This document shows positions 25,971 through 36,418 of a stretch of DNA of 64,000 nt, in pieces; position 1 is the stretch's first letter; every line of letters starts with the position of its first letter. Origin of the DNA: Nesterenkonia halotolerans (GTDB lineage Bacteria > Actinomycetota > Actinomycetes > Actinomycetales > Micrococcaceae); NCBI RefSeq assembly GCF_014874065.1, contig NZ_JADBEE010000002.1, positions 1 through 64,000 of the forward strand. Direction: 5' to 3'. Position numbers and translations under genes: made by a program. The notes under the pieces are model-generated. The model did not search any database and was not told the origin of the DNA. It saw only the letters and a program-made list of their open reading frames with translations.

Positions 25971-26346
25971 ATCGACCTACGACCACGGCATGAAGGTGCG
26001 CCGCGAGGTGCTCTCGGACGCCCATGTGGACCGGGCGGAAGCCAAGAAGGACGCGTTCACGGAGGACTTCCAGGAGCTCATCACGAACTACGCCTGGGGC
26101 AGCATCTGGACCCGGCCAGGCCTGGACCGCCCCACGCGTTCGGCGATCACGCTCACGGCGCTGATCGCCGGAGGCTACTGGGAAGAGCTGGAGATGCATA
26201 TCCGTGCCGCGCTGCGCAATGGACTCACGGAGGATGAGATCAAAGAGGTCTTCCTCCAGTCCGCGATCTACTGCTCGGTGCCCGCGGCGAACACGGCGTT
26301 CAGCATCGGTCGCCGCGTGCTCGAGGAGGAGCGCCCCGGCTCGTGA
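25963..26346 (+). CDS. pcaC: 4-carboxymuconolactone decarboxylase
   Basis: The 127-residue all-helical protein belongs to the CMD/AhpD fold and decarboxylates 4-carboxymuconolactone to the enol-lactone used by PcaD. The segments TNYAWGSIWTRPGLDRPTRSAITLTALIAGGYWEELEMHIRAALRNGLTEDEIKEV and YCSVPAANTAF match PcaC closely. It is the last gene of pcaHGBDC. Later steps (pcaIJ transferase and pcaF thiolase) are not found in the window. Confidence 0.95.
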   Translation: MTESTYDHGMKVRREVLSDAHVDRAEAKKDAFTEDFQELITNYAWGSIWTRPGLDRPTRSAITLTALIAGGYWEELEMHIRAALRNGLTEDEIKEVFLQSAIYCSVPAANTAFSIGRRVLEEERPGS

Positions 26347-26375
26347 GGAGCAGCTCCTCCCGAGGCGGGGCGCTC
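26329..26375. terminator. Hairpin at the end of pcaC
   Basis: GAGCGCCCCG (26329-26338) pairs with CGGGGCGCTC (26366-26375), and a nested GAGGAG...CTCCTC stem lies inside. It spans the pcaC stop codon and faces the convergent FemAB-type gene. It lacks a T run, so its terminator role is uncertain. Confidence 0.5.
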
Positions 26376-26400
26376 CGCCTCAGGATGAGCCTGCCGCTGT

Positions 26401-27639
26401 TCAGCGGCGGGCCATGTAGACGGAGAAGGCCTTCGCCAGCAGCGGGTTGACCGGGTAGTCCCATTCGCCGAGGGTCTGGACCACATCCGCGCCCATCGTG
26501 GTCTTGAAGCGGGTCAGTCCGGCCAGCGGATATTCCGGATCCAGCGAGGGGCTGAGCCCGCCCAGGTCATACCAGTGGCAGCCGGCCTCCAGGGAGTCCT
26601 CGATCTGACGCAGCTGCAGCGCCCGCGGGGCATAGCGTTTGCGCTCCTCCCCGGAGGAGGCTCCATACACGTACCAGGCGAACTCACCCTGCCGCACATA
26701 GATGGCGGCGGCGAGAAGCTGATCCTCGAAGTGGGCGAGGTAGAGCGTGCACTGGCTCAGGGGTGAGGCGTTGAGCTCCCGGTGCATGTTCTGGAAGTAG
26801 GAGAGCGGCCGGCCGGTGAAGCCGTCACGCTCAGCGGTCTCTGTGTAGAGCTTCTGCCAGGCGGGGAGGTCTGACTCGTCACCCACGCGGATGCTCAGCT
26901 CGGAGCGGGTGGACTTCTTGGTCTGTCGGCGCGAGGACTGGTCCATCCGGGCCAGGACCTCGTCGATCGGCAGGGACTCGCCCTGCTCGTCGGTCAGCGG
27001 GATGCGCGCCTGGAACTGCGGCTGCCCGGCCTCGAAGTCGGTGCTGGGGGCCGGGGGCTGGAAGCCGAGCTCGCTGAGCTGCTGCTGCCAGGTCTCGGTC
27101 TGGGTGGACCCCACCGTGCTGGAGCCGGCTGCCACGGATCCGGGCACACCGGTGTCCAGGGGTGTCAGCTCGGAGATGCTGGTGTTCTCCCCGGCGGCCA
27201 GCGCCCGCCGGACCTCTTTGGCCTCCCAGCGGCGCAGCACTCCGGGCAGCCCCACGCGGACCAGGAACGCCCCGGAGGACTTCAGGTGCTCGATCAGCGG
27301 CGGAAGGATGCGGTGCAGGTCGGCGGTGCCGGACTTCATCACCGGTCCCTCGGCCATGTAGGCGAGCCCCTTGCCACCGAGCACCGGCACGGCGGCGGGG
27401 ATCGGAAGACGACGGAAGAGCACCAGGGCGGCGGCCACCGGCGACGCATCGGCGGGGGCCGAGGGGTCGAAGAGGCCGAGGCTCTGTGACTCCCACTCCC
27501 GTTTCACCTCAGGCCATCGCGGATTCTGCAGGAAGGACGACAGGGCCTGATCAGCAAGGAAGCGCGTGTGCTCCTCCGCGCTGATCGGGCGAACGTCGTA
27601 CGCAGCGGCAGCGCCGGAATCTGTTTGCTCAATCACCAC
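26401..27639 (-). CDS. FemAB/FemX-type peptidoglycan peptidyltransferase
   Basis: The 412-residue protein looks like a Fem family aminoacyl transferase with two GNAT-like halves: FLQNPRWPEVKREW...KGLAYMAEGP in the first, and DLPAWQKLYTETAERDGFTGRPLSYFQNM with LLAAAIYVRQGEFAWYVYGASS...RYAPRALQLRQIEDSLEAGCHWYDLGGL in the second. Fem proteins add amino acids from aminoacyl-tRNA to lipid II to build the peptidoglycan interpeptide bridge. A Ser/Thr-rich insertion separates the halves near residues 160-195. The start is GTG at 27639 or 27636. Confidence 0.88.
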   Translation of the reverse strand: MVIEQTDSGAAAAYDVRPISAEEHTRFLADQALSSFLQNPRWPEVKREWESQSLGLFDPSAPADASPVAAALVLFRRLPIPAAVPVLGGKGLAYMAEGPVMKSGTADLHRILPPLIEHLKSSGAFLVRVGLPGVLRRWEAKEVRRALAAGENTSISELTPLDTGVPGSVAAGSSTVGSTQTETWQQQLSELGFQPPAPSTDFEAGQPQFQARIPLTDEQGESLPIDEVLARMDQSSRRQTKKSTRSELSIRVGDESDLPAWQKLYTETAERDGFTGRPLSYFQNMHRELNASPLSQCTLYLAHFEDQLLAAAIYVRQGEFAWYVYGASSGEERKRYAPRALQLRQIEDSLEAGCHWYDLGGLSPSLDPEYPLAGLTRFKTTMGADVVQTLGEWDYPVNPLLAKAFSVYMARR

Positions 27640-27672
27640 CCCAGCGTACCGTCTGCGCCGTGGGCTCAGGGG

Positions 27673-27699
27673 TTTGCACTCACCAGGGGAGAGTGCTAA
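27673..27699 (+). promoter_or_regulatory. CIRCE operator 1 upstream of groEL
   Basis: TTTGCACTC-N9-GAGTGCTAA matches the HrcA operator consensus TTAGCACTC-N9-GAGTGCTAA with one mismatch in the left arm. It lies upstream of the -35-like TTGACT (27703-27708). Confidence 0.85.
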
Positions 27700-27706
27700 A
27701 AATTGA

Positions 27707-27733
27707 CTAGCACTCTCGTGTCGAGACTGCTAG
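27707..27733 (+). promoter_or_regulatory. CIRCE operator 2 upstream of groEL
   Basis: CTAGCACTC-N9-GACTGCTAG is a second CIRCE-like element, 34 bases downstream of the first, with one change inside the right arm. It covers the stretch between a TTGACT -35-like box (27703-27708) and a possible -10 near 27727-27733, so bound HrcA repressor would block RNA polymerase. The groEL ATG lies 161 bases further on. Confidence 0.82.
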
Positions 27734-27861
27734 AGGAACCTGAGCAGGTGAGGCCACACAGATGTTCCCGGTGACGCGGGAACGGCCGTCCGTCGCGGGC
27801 ACCTGGAATGGTTCGACCCAGCAGACGCGAACACGTCTGACAGTCACACACCACGGCTTGA

Positions 27862-29532
<1,671 letters not shown>

Positions 29533-29565
29533 TCCTCTGATCACCTCACCGCGGGCCAGCCCGTT

Positions 29566-29604
29566 GAAGACCCCGTCGCAGACTCAGTCCGCGGCGGGGT
29601 CTTC
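29566..29604 (+). terminator. Terminator after groEL
   Basis: GAAGACCCCG (29566-29575) pairs with CGGGGTCTTC (29595-29604), and inner TCGC/GCGG-type pairing partly continues the stem. The hairpin lies between groEL and the convergent WXG100 gene and can work in both directions. Confidence 0.75.
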
Positions 29605-29617
29605 TGCTGTGCCCGAC

Positions 29618-29908
29618 TCAGCGGCCGAACATGGCCGTGTTCGCCGATTCCGTCTCCTCGTACTGAGTCGACGCGGCGGTCATCGCCTGCCGAACACTGG
29701 CCAATGACTGCTCCACCTGCGCCTGCGTGGAGCGCCACTGGGTCAGCACCTCCTGGAAGGCCATGGACGCCGAGCCCTTCCACGAGTCCTGCAGCTGGCG
29801 CAGCTGGGACTCCATCGAGCTGACGTCCGTCTGGATCCGGCTCAGCGTGGCCTCCACGGTCTGACTCTTGGCCAGCAGCTCCGCGGTGTCGATCTGAAGC
29901 ATCGCCAT
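29618..29908 (-). CDS. WXG100 (ESAT-6-like) protein
   Basis: The 96-residue protein has the WXG100 layout: two amphipathic helices joined by a turn carrying Trp43-Lys44-Gly45 in SWKGSAS. Such proteins are secreted as helical-hairpin dimers through type VII (ESX) systems. No EccC ATPase, partner WXG gene or LXG toxin lies nearby, so this is an orphan copy. The ATG has GGAGAGAG upstream, and a C-terminal Tyr-x-x-x-Glu secretion-type pattern (TQYEETE) is seen near residue 82. A two-component system lies upstream on the same strand. Confidence 0.9.
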   Translation of the reverse strand: MAMLQIDTAELLAKSQTVEATLSRIQTDVSSMESQLRQLQDSWKGSASMAFQEVLTQWRSTQAQVEQSLASVRQAMTAASTQYEETESANTAMFGR

Positions 29909-30094
29909 GTCTCTCTCCTTGCCCGGCCGGGCGCACCCGGCGCTGATCGGCGGTTCGGGCGGGGCCTGCTGCCCAGCCCTGATCCGGAGCCTAGCCAGCC
30001 TGAATCCCCAGGGGTCGCCGGCCGTTTCGGTGTGGAGAACACCGGCGAAGTGCCGGAGATGCCATGTCCTGGGGAAGAGCTGGATGCCGCGGCC

Positions 30095-31651
30095 TCACTC
30101 GGAGGCGTGGTGCTCCCGGGCGGCGGCACGGAGCTGATCAAGCTCCTCGTCGTCGATGTCGGTCTCATGGTCGCTCTGATCCTCGGGGGCGACCATCGGC
30201 AGTCTCAGCGTCATGGTGGCGCCGCCGCCTTCCGTGGTGCTGTGCCGCACCGTGCCGTCATGCTGGGAGGCGATCGCCGCGCAGATGGCAAGACCCAGCC
30301 CGGTGCCTCCGGTCTCGCGCTGGCGGGAGTTGTCGGCCCGGAAGAAGCGATCAAAGATCTTCGCCGCATCCTCCTCAGCGATTCCTTCGCCGTGATCGCG
30401 GACCTCCAGCACGGCATCGGTGGCGCCGTCCTCCCGGGTCTGCGTGCCCACGGCGAGCTCCAGCGGAGTGCCGTCAGGGGTGTAGCGCAGGGCGTTGGTG
30501 ACCAGGTTCGTGACGATCTGCCGGATCCGACCCTCGTCTCCGAGGGCGGGTGCGGGTGCCGGGGTGGCACCGGTGAGTCCGATGACTTGGGTGGTGCGAT
30601 CCGGGGCGTTGACCGCCAGGTCCATGATCGCGTCATGAGCGATCAGGTTCAGATCCAGCGGCGCCTGCTGCATGGGGCGCTGCTCATCGAGGCGGGCGAG
30701 GGTGAGCATGTCCTCGACCAGCTGGCCCATGCGCTTGGCCTCGGACTCGATCCGGCCCATGGCCATGCCGACCGCCTCCGGATTGTCGCTGACTCCGCCC
30801 TGCCGATACAGCTCCGAGAAGCCTCGGATGGTCACCAGCGGCGTGCGCAGCTCGTGGGAGGCATCCTGGATGAAGCGCCGCATGTTCTCCTCCGAGGCGC
30901 TCTTGGCCTGGAACGCGGTCTCGATGTGCTCGAGCATCACGTTCAGCGAGCGCGAGAGCCGGCCGATCTCCGTCTCCGGGGGAGCAGTGGTCTCCACCCG
31001 CTGGGAGAAATCTCCTCCGGCGATCTCCGCGGCCGTCTTCTCCACGTGGAACAGTGATCGGAAAGCCCGGGTGACCAGCGCATAGGCGATGGTGGAGGCG
31101 CCGAGCGTGGCCAGCAGGCCGATGGTGGCGACCAGGAAGGTCGCCCGCTCCACCGACGTCTCCACCGGCTCCAGCGGCAGACCGACGGCGAGCGTGTCCT
31201 CCCCGTTCTCCAGCGGTATGACGTGCACCCGCCAGCCGCGGGAGCCCTGCTCCGTGCCGGGGACATCCATCGGCTCGCCCCACTGCTCGAGGACTTCATC
31301 GAACGTCATGTTCGGTATCTCGGGGATGTCCCCGCCGTACCCCGCAGCATGTGTGGAGTTTGCCTGCAGCAGCTCGCCCTCGGAGTTCATCAGGATCCCG
31401 TAGAAGCGGAAGATCGACTGACTGTCACCGAACTCGGGAGCGCTGCGCCGGGTCAGGTACATCGAGACGCTGTTCGCATTGGACTCGATGTCCTCGTCGA
31501 GGTTGCGCAGCAGCTCCTGACGGAACAGCGAGGCGGACACGAAGGTGGTCACGAAGAGGGTGAGCACCAGCAGCCCGGACATGATCAGCACCAGCTGTGT
31601 GCGCAGCGAGGACTTGCGCCATGTCTGGGTCAGGGAGCGGATCGGGCGCAT
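30095..31651 (-). CDS. Sensor histidine kinase
   Basis: This 518-residue membrane kinase has a first transmembrane helix (about 17-42), an extracytoplasmic sensor region (43-168), a second helix (169-193), a HAMP domain (194-250), the HisKA phosphoacceptor His266 in SHELRTPL, and a HATPase domain with N box NLVTNALRYTP, G1 DHGEGI and G2 GGTGLGLAI. An acidic C-terminal tail follows. It lies 60 bases downstream of its response regulator gene on the same strand. The sensor stimulus is unknown; overall it resembles the actinobacterial TrcS/CutS-like kinases. Confidence 0.95.
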   Translation of the reverse strand: MRPIRSLTQTWRKSSLRTQLVLIMSGLLVLTLFVTTFVSASLFRQELLRNLDEDIESNANSVSMYLTRRSAPEFGDSQSIFRFYGILMNSEGELLQANSTHAAGYGGDIPEIPNMTFDEVLEQWGEPMDVPGTEQGSRGWRVHVIPLENGEDTLAVGLPLEPVETSVERATFLVATIGLLATLGASTIAYALVTRAFRSLFHVEKTAAEIAGGDFSQRVETTAPPETEIGRLSRSLNVMLEHIETAFQAKSASEENMRRFIQDASHELRTPLVTIRGFSELYRQGGVSDNPEAVGMAMGRIESEAKRMGQLVEDMLTLARLDEQRPMQQAPLDLNLIAHDAIMDLAVNAPDRTTQVIGLTGATPAPAPALGDEGRIRQIVTNLVTNALRYTPDGTPLELAVGTQTREDGATDAVLEVRDHGEGIAEEDAAKIFDRFFRADNSRQRETGGTGLGLAICAAIASQHDGTVRHSTTEGGGATMTLRLPMVAPEDQSDHETDIDDEELDQLRAAAREHHASE

Positions 31652-31711
31652 ACGCAGACCTTACGTGCCGCAGGGAAGTTCAGGCGAGGCGGGATCCGGC
31701 CGGCGCCGGGC

Positions 31712-32440
31712 CTACAGTCCCTGGGACCGCTGGCGACGCTCCCAGGTCTGCAGCACGTAACCCACGCCGCGCTTGGTCTGGATCATCGGGGCGCCCTCGG
31801 AGCCTGATTCGATCTTTCGACGCAGGTAGGAGATGTAGGACTCCACGATGGAGGCGTCTCCGTTGAAGTTGTACTCCCACACGTGATCCAGGATCTGCTG
31901 CTTGGAGAGCACCCGGTTGGGGTTCATCATCAGGTAGCGCAGGAGCTTGAACTCGGTGGGGGAGAGCTCCACCATCTCGCCCCCGCGACGGACCTCATGG
32001 GCGTCGTCGTCGAGCTCCAGGTTGTCGACCACGATGACGGCGTCCTCGTCCTCGAACGGGGCGGTGCGGCGCAGCACGGCGCGGATGCGGGCCACGACCT
32101 CGTCCAGGGAGAACGGCTTGGTGACGTAGTCGTCGCCGCCCACGGTCAGCCCGGTGATCTTGTCATCGGTGTCATCGCGTGCGGTGAGGAAGAGCACCGG
32201 GAAGTGCTTGCCGGCTGCGCGCAGTCGACGGGTGACGGTGAAGCCGTCCATATCGGGCAGCATCACGTCGAGCACCGCCAGATCGGGCTGGAACGTCTCG
32301 GCGGTCTCCAGGGCCTCGCGGCCATTTCCGGCCGCAGCGACCTCGAAACCGGCGAAGCGCAGCGAGGTGGCGAGCAGTTCGCGGATATTGGGCTCATCGT
32401 CGACGACGAGCAGCTTGGCTTCAGGAGTCTTATCAGTCAC
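31712..32440 (-). CDS. OmpR-type response regulator
   Basis: The 242-residue regulator has a receiver domain with acidic pair DDE at 14-16, phosphoacceptor Asp58 in LAVLDVMLPDMDG, and Lys in YVTKPF. A winged-helix DNA-binding domain (about 135-235) includes ELSPTEFKLLRYLMMNPNRVLSKQQILDHVW. The GTG at 32440 is chosen because AAGGGGGAA lies upstream; an in-frame ATG further up adds 19 unlikely residues. It is the partner of the histidine kinase gene 60 bases downstream. Confidence 0.95.
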   Translation of the reverse strand: MTDKTPEAKLLVVDDEPNIRELLATSLRFAGFEVAAAGNGREALETAETFQPDLAVLDVMLPDMDGFTVTRRLRAAGKHFPVLFLTARDDTDDKITGLTVGGDDYVTKPFSLDEVVARIRAVLRRTAPFEDEDAVIVVDNLELDDDAHEVRRGGEMVELSPTEFKLLRYLMMNPNRVLSKQQILDHVWEYNFNGDASIVESYISYLRRKIESGSEGAPMIQTKRGVGYVLQTWERRQRSQGL

Positions 32441-32533
32441 TACGCCAGTTTCCCCCTTATTTCTGGAAGATTGCTGGACGTATCCTGTCTGCCGCATGGT
32501 GTTCGTCTGGGCTCGAACGAGGGCGGCGATGCC

Positions 32534-34192
32534 TCACACGATGTCTTCTGCGTCCAGGATCGAGTACCCGTAGCCCTGCTCGGAGAGGAACCGCTGCCGC
32601 CGCGCGGCGTACTCCATATCCACGGTGTCCCGGGTCACCACCGAGTAGAAGTGCGCGCGCTTGGGATCCTCTCCCTCGGCCGTCTCGCCGGGCCGCAGCA
32701 GGCGGCCCAGTCGTTGAGCCTCCTCCTGCCGGGAGCCGAAGGTCCCCGAGACCTGGATCGCCACCGAAGCCTGGGGCAGGTCGATGGAGAAGTTGGCGAT
32801 CTTGGAGACCACGAGCACCTCCAGCTCTCCCGCGCGGAAGGCATCGAACTGCTTCTGCCGCGCGGCGACCGAGGCCGAGCCGGTCAGCACCGGAGCCCCC
32901 AGCTGTTCACCGAGGCGCTCGAGCTGCTCAACGAACTGACCGATCACCAGCACCTGCTCGCCGAGATAGCGGTGCCTGTTCACCAGCCGCGCCACGACGT
33001 CGTCCTTGACCTCGGCGCCGGCGGCGATGCGGTGGCGCTCCTTGTCCGGAGCTGCGGCGTAGTCCATGCGCAGCCCGCGTGGAAGATCGGTGCGGACCTC
33101 GATGCAGGTGGCCGGCGCGATCCACCCCTGCGCCTCCATCTGCTTCCAGGGCGTGTCATAGCGCTTCGGGCCGATCAGCGAGAAGACCTCTCGCTCGCGC
33201 CCATCCTCGCGGATCAGCGTGGCGGTCAGTCCCAGCCGGCGGCGGGCCTGCAGGTCAGCGGTCATCCGGAAGATCGGGGCGGGCAGGAGGTGGACCTCGT
33301 CGTAGATGATCAGCCCCCAGTCGTGTCCGTTGAGCAGCTCCAGGTGCGTGAAGAGCTCGTTCTTGCGCGAGGCCAGCACCTGGTAGGTCGCGATCGTGAC
33401 CGGACGGACCTCCTTGCGTGCACCGGAGTACTCTCCGATCTCCTCCTCGGTCAGTGAGGTGCGCTTGATCAGCTCAGCCTTCCACTGCCGGGCCGAGACC
33501 GTGGAGTTGACCAGGATCAGCGTGATGGTTCCGGAGGTCGCCATGGCCGCGGCGCCGACGAGGGTCTTTCCCGCCCCGCAGGGCAGCACCACCACTCCGG
33601 AGCCGGCCTGCCAGAAGTTGTCCACGGCTTCCTGCTGATATCCGCGCAGCGCCCAGCCGTCCTGGCACAGCTCGATCGGATGCGCGGTGCCGTCGACGAA
33701 ACCGGCCAGATCCTCCGCAGGCCAGCCCAGCCGCAGCAGCTGCTGCTTGAGCTCTCCACGGGCCTGGCCGTGCACCGCGACGGTGGTGTCGTCGATCTGG
33801 GGTCCCAGCAGCGAGGTCAGCGTCTTGGCGTGGAGCACCTCGCTGAGGATCCCCTCCTCCTGGCTGCGCAGCACCAGGCCATGGACCGGGTCCTTCTCCA
33901 GGCGCAGCCGCCCGTAGCGGCTCATCGTCTCCGCGATGTCCACCAGCAGCGAGTGGGGGACGGGGAAGCGGGAATGGTTCAGCAGGGTGTCCACCACGTA
34001 CTCGGCGTCGAACCCGGCAGCCCGCGCGTTCCAGAGTCCCAGCGGGGTGATGCGGTAGGTGTGGATGTGCTCCGGTGCGCGCTCCAGATCCGCGAAGGCG
34101 GCCACGGCTCGGCGGGCCACATCGGCCTGCGGGTGATCGACTTCCAGCAGGACGGTCTTGTCCGACTGGACGATCAGCGGTCCATCAGTCAT
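32534..34192 (-). CDS. Bacterial XPB-type DNA helicase
   Basis: The 552-residue superfamily 2 helicase has an N-terminal damage-recognition-like domain (about 1-180), Walker A PCGAGKTLVGAA, DEVH box IIYDEVHLLPAP, motif III LTAT, and motif VI QEEAQRLGRLLRPGE. A red-x-red-like REDGRE stretch follows motif III, as in XPB. Bacterial XPB proteins, known from mycobacteria, unwind 3' to 5' and are thought to act in repair or transcription-linked processes. The upstream gene overlaps it by four bases. Confidence 0.95.
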   Translation of the reverse strand: MTDGPLIVQSDKTVLLEVDHPQADVARRAVAAFADLERAPEHIHTYRITPLGLWNARAAGFDAEYVVDTLLNHSRFPVPHSLLVDIAETMSRYGRLRLEKDPVHGLVLRSQEEGILSEVLHAKTLTSLLGPQIDDTTVAVHGQARGELKQQLLRLGWPAEDLAGFVDGTAHPIELCQDGWALRGYQQEAVDNFWQAGSGVVVLPCGAGKTLVGAAAMATSGTITLILVNSTVSARQWKAELIKRTSLTEEEIGEYSGARKEVRPVTIATYQVLASRKNELFTHLELLNGHDWGLIIYDEVHLLPAPIFRMTADLQARRRLGLTATLIREDGREREVFSLIGPKRYDTPWKQMEAQGWIAPATCIEVRTDLPRGLRMDYAAAPDKERHRIAAGAEVKDDVVARLVNRHRYLGEQVLVIGQFVEQLERLGEQLGAPVLTGSASVAARQKQFDAFRAGELEVLVVSKIANFSIDLPQASVAIQVSGTFGSRQEEAQRLGRLLRPGETAEGEDPKRAHFYSVVTRDTVDMEYAARRQRFLSEQGYGYSILDAEDIV

Positions 34193-36417
34193 CTCTCTCC
34201 TTCGCGGCTGGGTTGCATGCCTGACTCTTCCACGGCGGCGATGCGGTGCAGCATCACGACGGCTTCGCCCTCATCCTCACGCACCCGGATGCGGACTCTG
34301 CCGGCGTTCATCGCGGTGGGCACTCCGGTCACGTGGTGGGTGCTGCCCTGCGGAGACACGCGGGTCAGTGTCACGGAGCGCCGGGCGGCGAGCGCTGAGC
34401 GCAGCGTGCCGATCACATCTGAGGCGACGGAGGAGTCCGACGACGGCGCGGCCAGCCCCGCACGGTGAAGCGCGGCCGCCGCGGTGGCAACCTCCTCGCT
34501 CTCGGGTGCGACAAGATGCGGGCTGGTGACCCTGGAGTGCTCCCAGGGGGAGGCCTCCAGGGACCAGGAGGCCGTATGTTCAGGGGAGGAGCCGAGCATC
34601 GGCGCCCCGGAGTCCCTGCTCTGCGCCGGTGCCGCGTTGGCCGTGCGGGCACTGTTGAACCCGGCAGTGGTCAGTGCCTGTTCAAGGGCGGTGGGACTGG
34701 CCTCGCAGATCAGCACATCCTCGCCGACCACGTGGAGCCCGAGTCCGCTTAGCTCAGGGTGCTTCATCAGAGCGTCACGCTGCTCGGCGTCGGTGACCCT
34801 CAGCCACGCACCGGCCGGGGCGATCTGTACGCCGCGCCAGCTGCGGGCCGCATCGGTGATCTGGGTGCTCAGTGAGCTCGGCAGCGGGGTCAGACTGTGC
34901 TTCTGCAGCCAGGAGAGCATCGATGCCGCGCTCCATCCGCGGGCCAGTCCGCGGTGCAGCGACTCCGTGCTGAAGCGGAAGGTGGGCACGGCGCCGTGAC
35001 CTTCACGCTGGGCGAAGTCGCTCAGCGCCGTCGCGCTCGGTGCCGAGAGCGAGCCGGTCGCGATGGCGGTCAGGTCCGACTGCACCAGAATCGTGTCCAC
35101 CTGGGAGGGAAGTGAGCGGCCCAGCTGCAGCGCGAGCCCCGTCAGGCCCGCAGCCCAGGGTGTGCCCGAGGTCGCAGCCTCCGGAGCGTCGGCAGATCCA
35201 CCGGAGTCGAGCAGCGCCTGGCCAGCCGCGCTCAGCGTGCCCACTGCGAAGAGCCCGAGCCGTTCCGCCTCGCGCACCAGCCATGGCAGCAGATGCCCGA
35301 CCCGTGCGCTGAGCAGCGGCCGGTCCCAGGCAAGGCGTCGAAACAATGCTCCGCGGAGGGCATCGGCGCCGGGGAGGTCATCCTCGGGCAGGTTCAGGGC
35401 GTAGAGCAGCACTCGAGGAGCCGCGGCGTCAGGAATGAGGTCACGCGCGGTCTGCAGCAGCACCCGGCGCAGCGCCTCGGCGTCCCCGCGCTGACGATCC
35501 AGGGCCAGCGTCGGTGCGATCCTGCTGGTGGGATGGGGGCCGCGCAGCAGCATCGGCGCTCGCGGAGCGATCAGCCACCCGGAGACCAGCAGCTGATGCT
35601 GGTGTTCGCGAGCTGCGGCGCTCCACTGCTCCGCGAGTCTGCCCGGCGCCCACGCCTGGGAGTCGTTGAGCTCAATCAGCCCGCAGCTGGCCGTCAGCTC
35701 CAGCAGCCAGCCGATCTCGCCGACGCTCGCGTCCGAGCCCACCGAGGCGCCGAGACCCGGCTCGAGGGTGCCGCTGCGGCGGGTGCCTGTGGTGGCACCC
35801 CACCGGGTGGACTGCGCGACGATCCGGCGCAGCTCCCGCATCCCCACTCCTCCCGTGCGAAGCGTGGCCGCGGGGGTGTGGGCGAGCAGGCCGAGCAGCT
35901 CTGTGACGTCGTCCAGGAGGTCTGAGATCACCGAGAGCGAGGCGTTCTCCGCCATGGCCGCCGAGATCGTCTCGGTCTCCTGCTCCGGCGGTTCCACCTG
36001 GAGCAGGGTGGGAAGCTGTGGATGCTGGGCTTGAAGAGAATCCAGGATGTGCGGCATCCGCGCCGGCGTCCCCCAGCGGGAGGACGTCTCCGGAGCCGTC
36101 GCGGTACCTTCCGCGGCGAAGAGGAGGCCGGCCGTCTCCAACGAGGCGGCGATCTCGGGATCTACCTCGGGGGCCGGCGTCGGGGTCTGCGCAGCGGCAC
36201 TGCGGGTCAGCGTGCGCAGCAGGCGCAGCGCGGGAGCGTCAAGTCGCTGCAGGTGTGCGCGGATGGAGGTCTCGGAGCTCATCCGGATCGCCAGCACGGT
36301 GAGGTCCCCGGGAGCCTGGTGCAGCAGATCCGGGCGGAGTGAGAGCAGGCGCGCCAGTTGATCCTCGTCCCAGCGGGAGAGGCGGTCGAGCAGGGATTCC
36401 AGGTTCAGCAGCGTCAC
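34189..36417 (-). CDS. Helicase-associated protein, XPB partner
   Basis: The 742-residue protein belongs to the actinobacterial family annotated as helicase-associated (XPB/Ssl2-like N-terminal domain), which almost always precedes the XPB gene. The C-terminal part (DVIGTLRSALAARRSVTLTRVSPQGSTHHVTGVPTAMNAGRVRIRVREDEGEAVVMLHRIAAVEE) resembles a small beta-barrel, WYL-like fold. No helicase motifs are present. It starts with GTG at 36417, one base after the stop of a small membrane protein gene, and overlaps XPB by four bases, so the three form an operon. Confidence 0.85.
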   Translation of the reverse strand: MTLLNLESLLDRLSRWDEDQLARLLSLRPDLLHQAPGDLTVLAIRMSSETSIRAHLQRLDAPALRLLRTLTRSAAAQTPTPAPEVDPEIAASLETAGLLFAAEGTATAPETSSRWGTPARMPHILDSLQAQHPQLPTLLQVEPPEQETETISAAMAENASLSVISDLLDDVTELLGLLAHTPAATLRTGGVGMRELRRIVAQSTRWGATTGTRRSGTLEPGLGASVGSDASVGEIGWLLELTASCGLIELNDSQAWAPGRLAEQWSAAAREHQHQLLVSGWLIAPRAPMLLRGPHPTSRIAPTLALDRQRGDAEALRRVLLQTARDLIPDAAAPRVLLYALNLPEDDLPGADALRGALFRRLAWDRPLLSARVGHLLPWLVREAERLGLFAVGTLSAAGQALLDSGGSADAPEAATSGTPWAAGLTGLALQLGRSLPSQVDTILVQSDLTAIATGSLSAPSATALSDFAQREGHGAVPTFRFSTESLHRGLARGWSAASMLSWLQKHSLTPLPSSLSTQITDAARSWRGVQIAPAGAWLRVTDAEQRDALMKHPELSGLGLHVVGEDVLICEASPTALEQALTTAGFNSARTANAAPAQSRDSGAPMLGSSPEHTASWSLEASPWEHSRVTSPHLVAPESEEVATAAAALHRAGLAAPSSDSSVASDVIGTLRSALAARRSVTLTRVSPQGSTHHVTGVPTAMNAGRVRIRVREDEGEAVVMLHRIAAVEESGMQPSREGER

Positions 36418-36418
36418 T

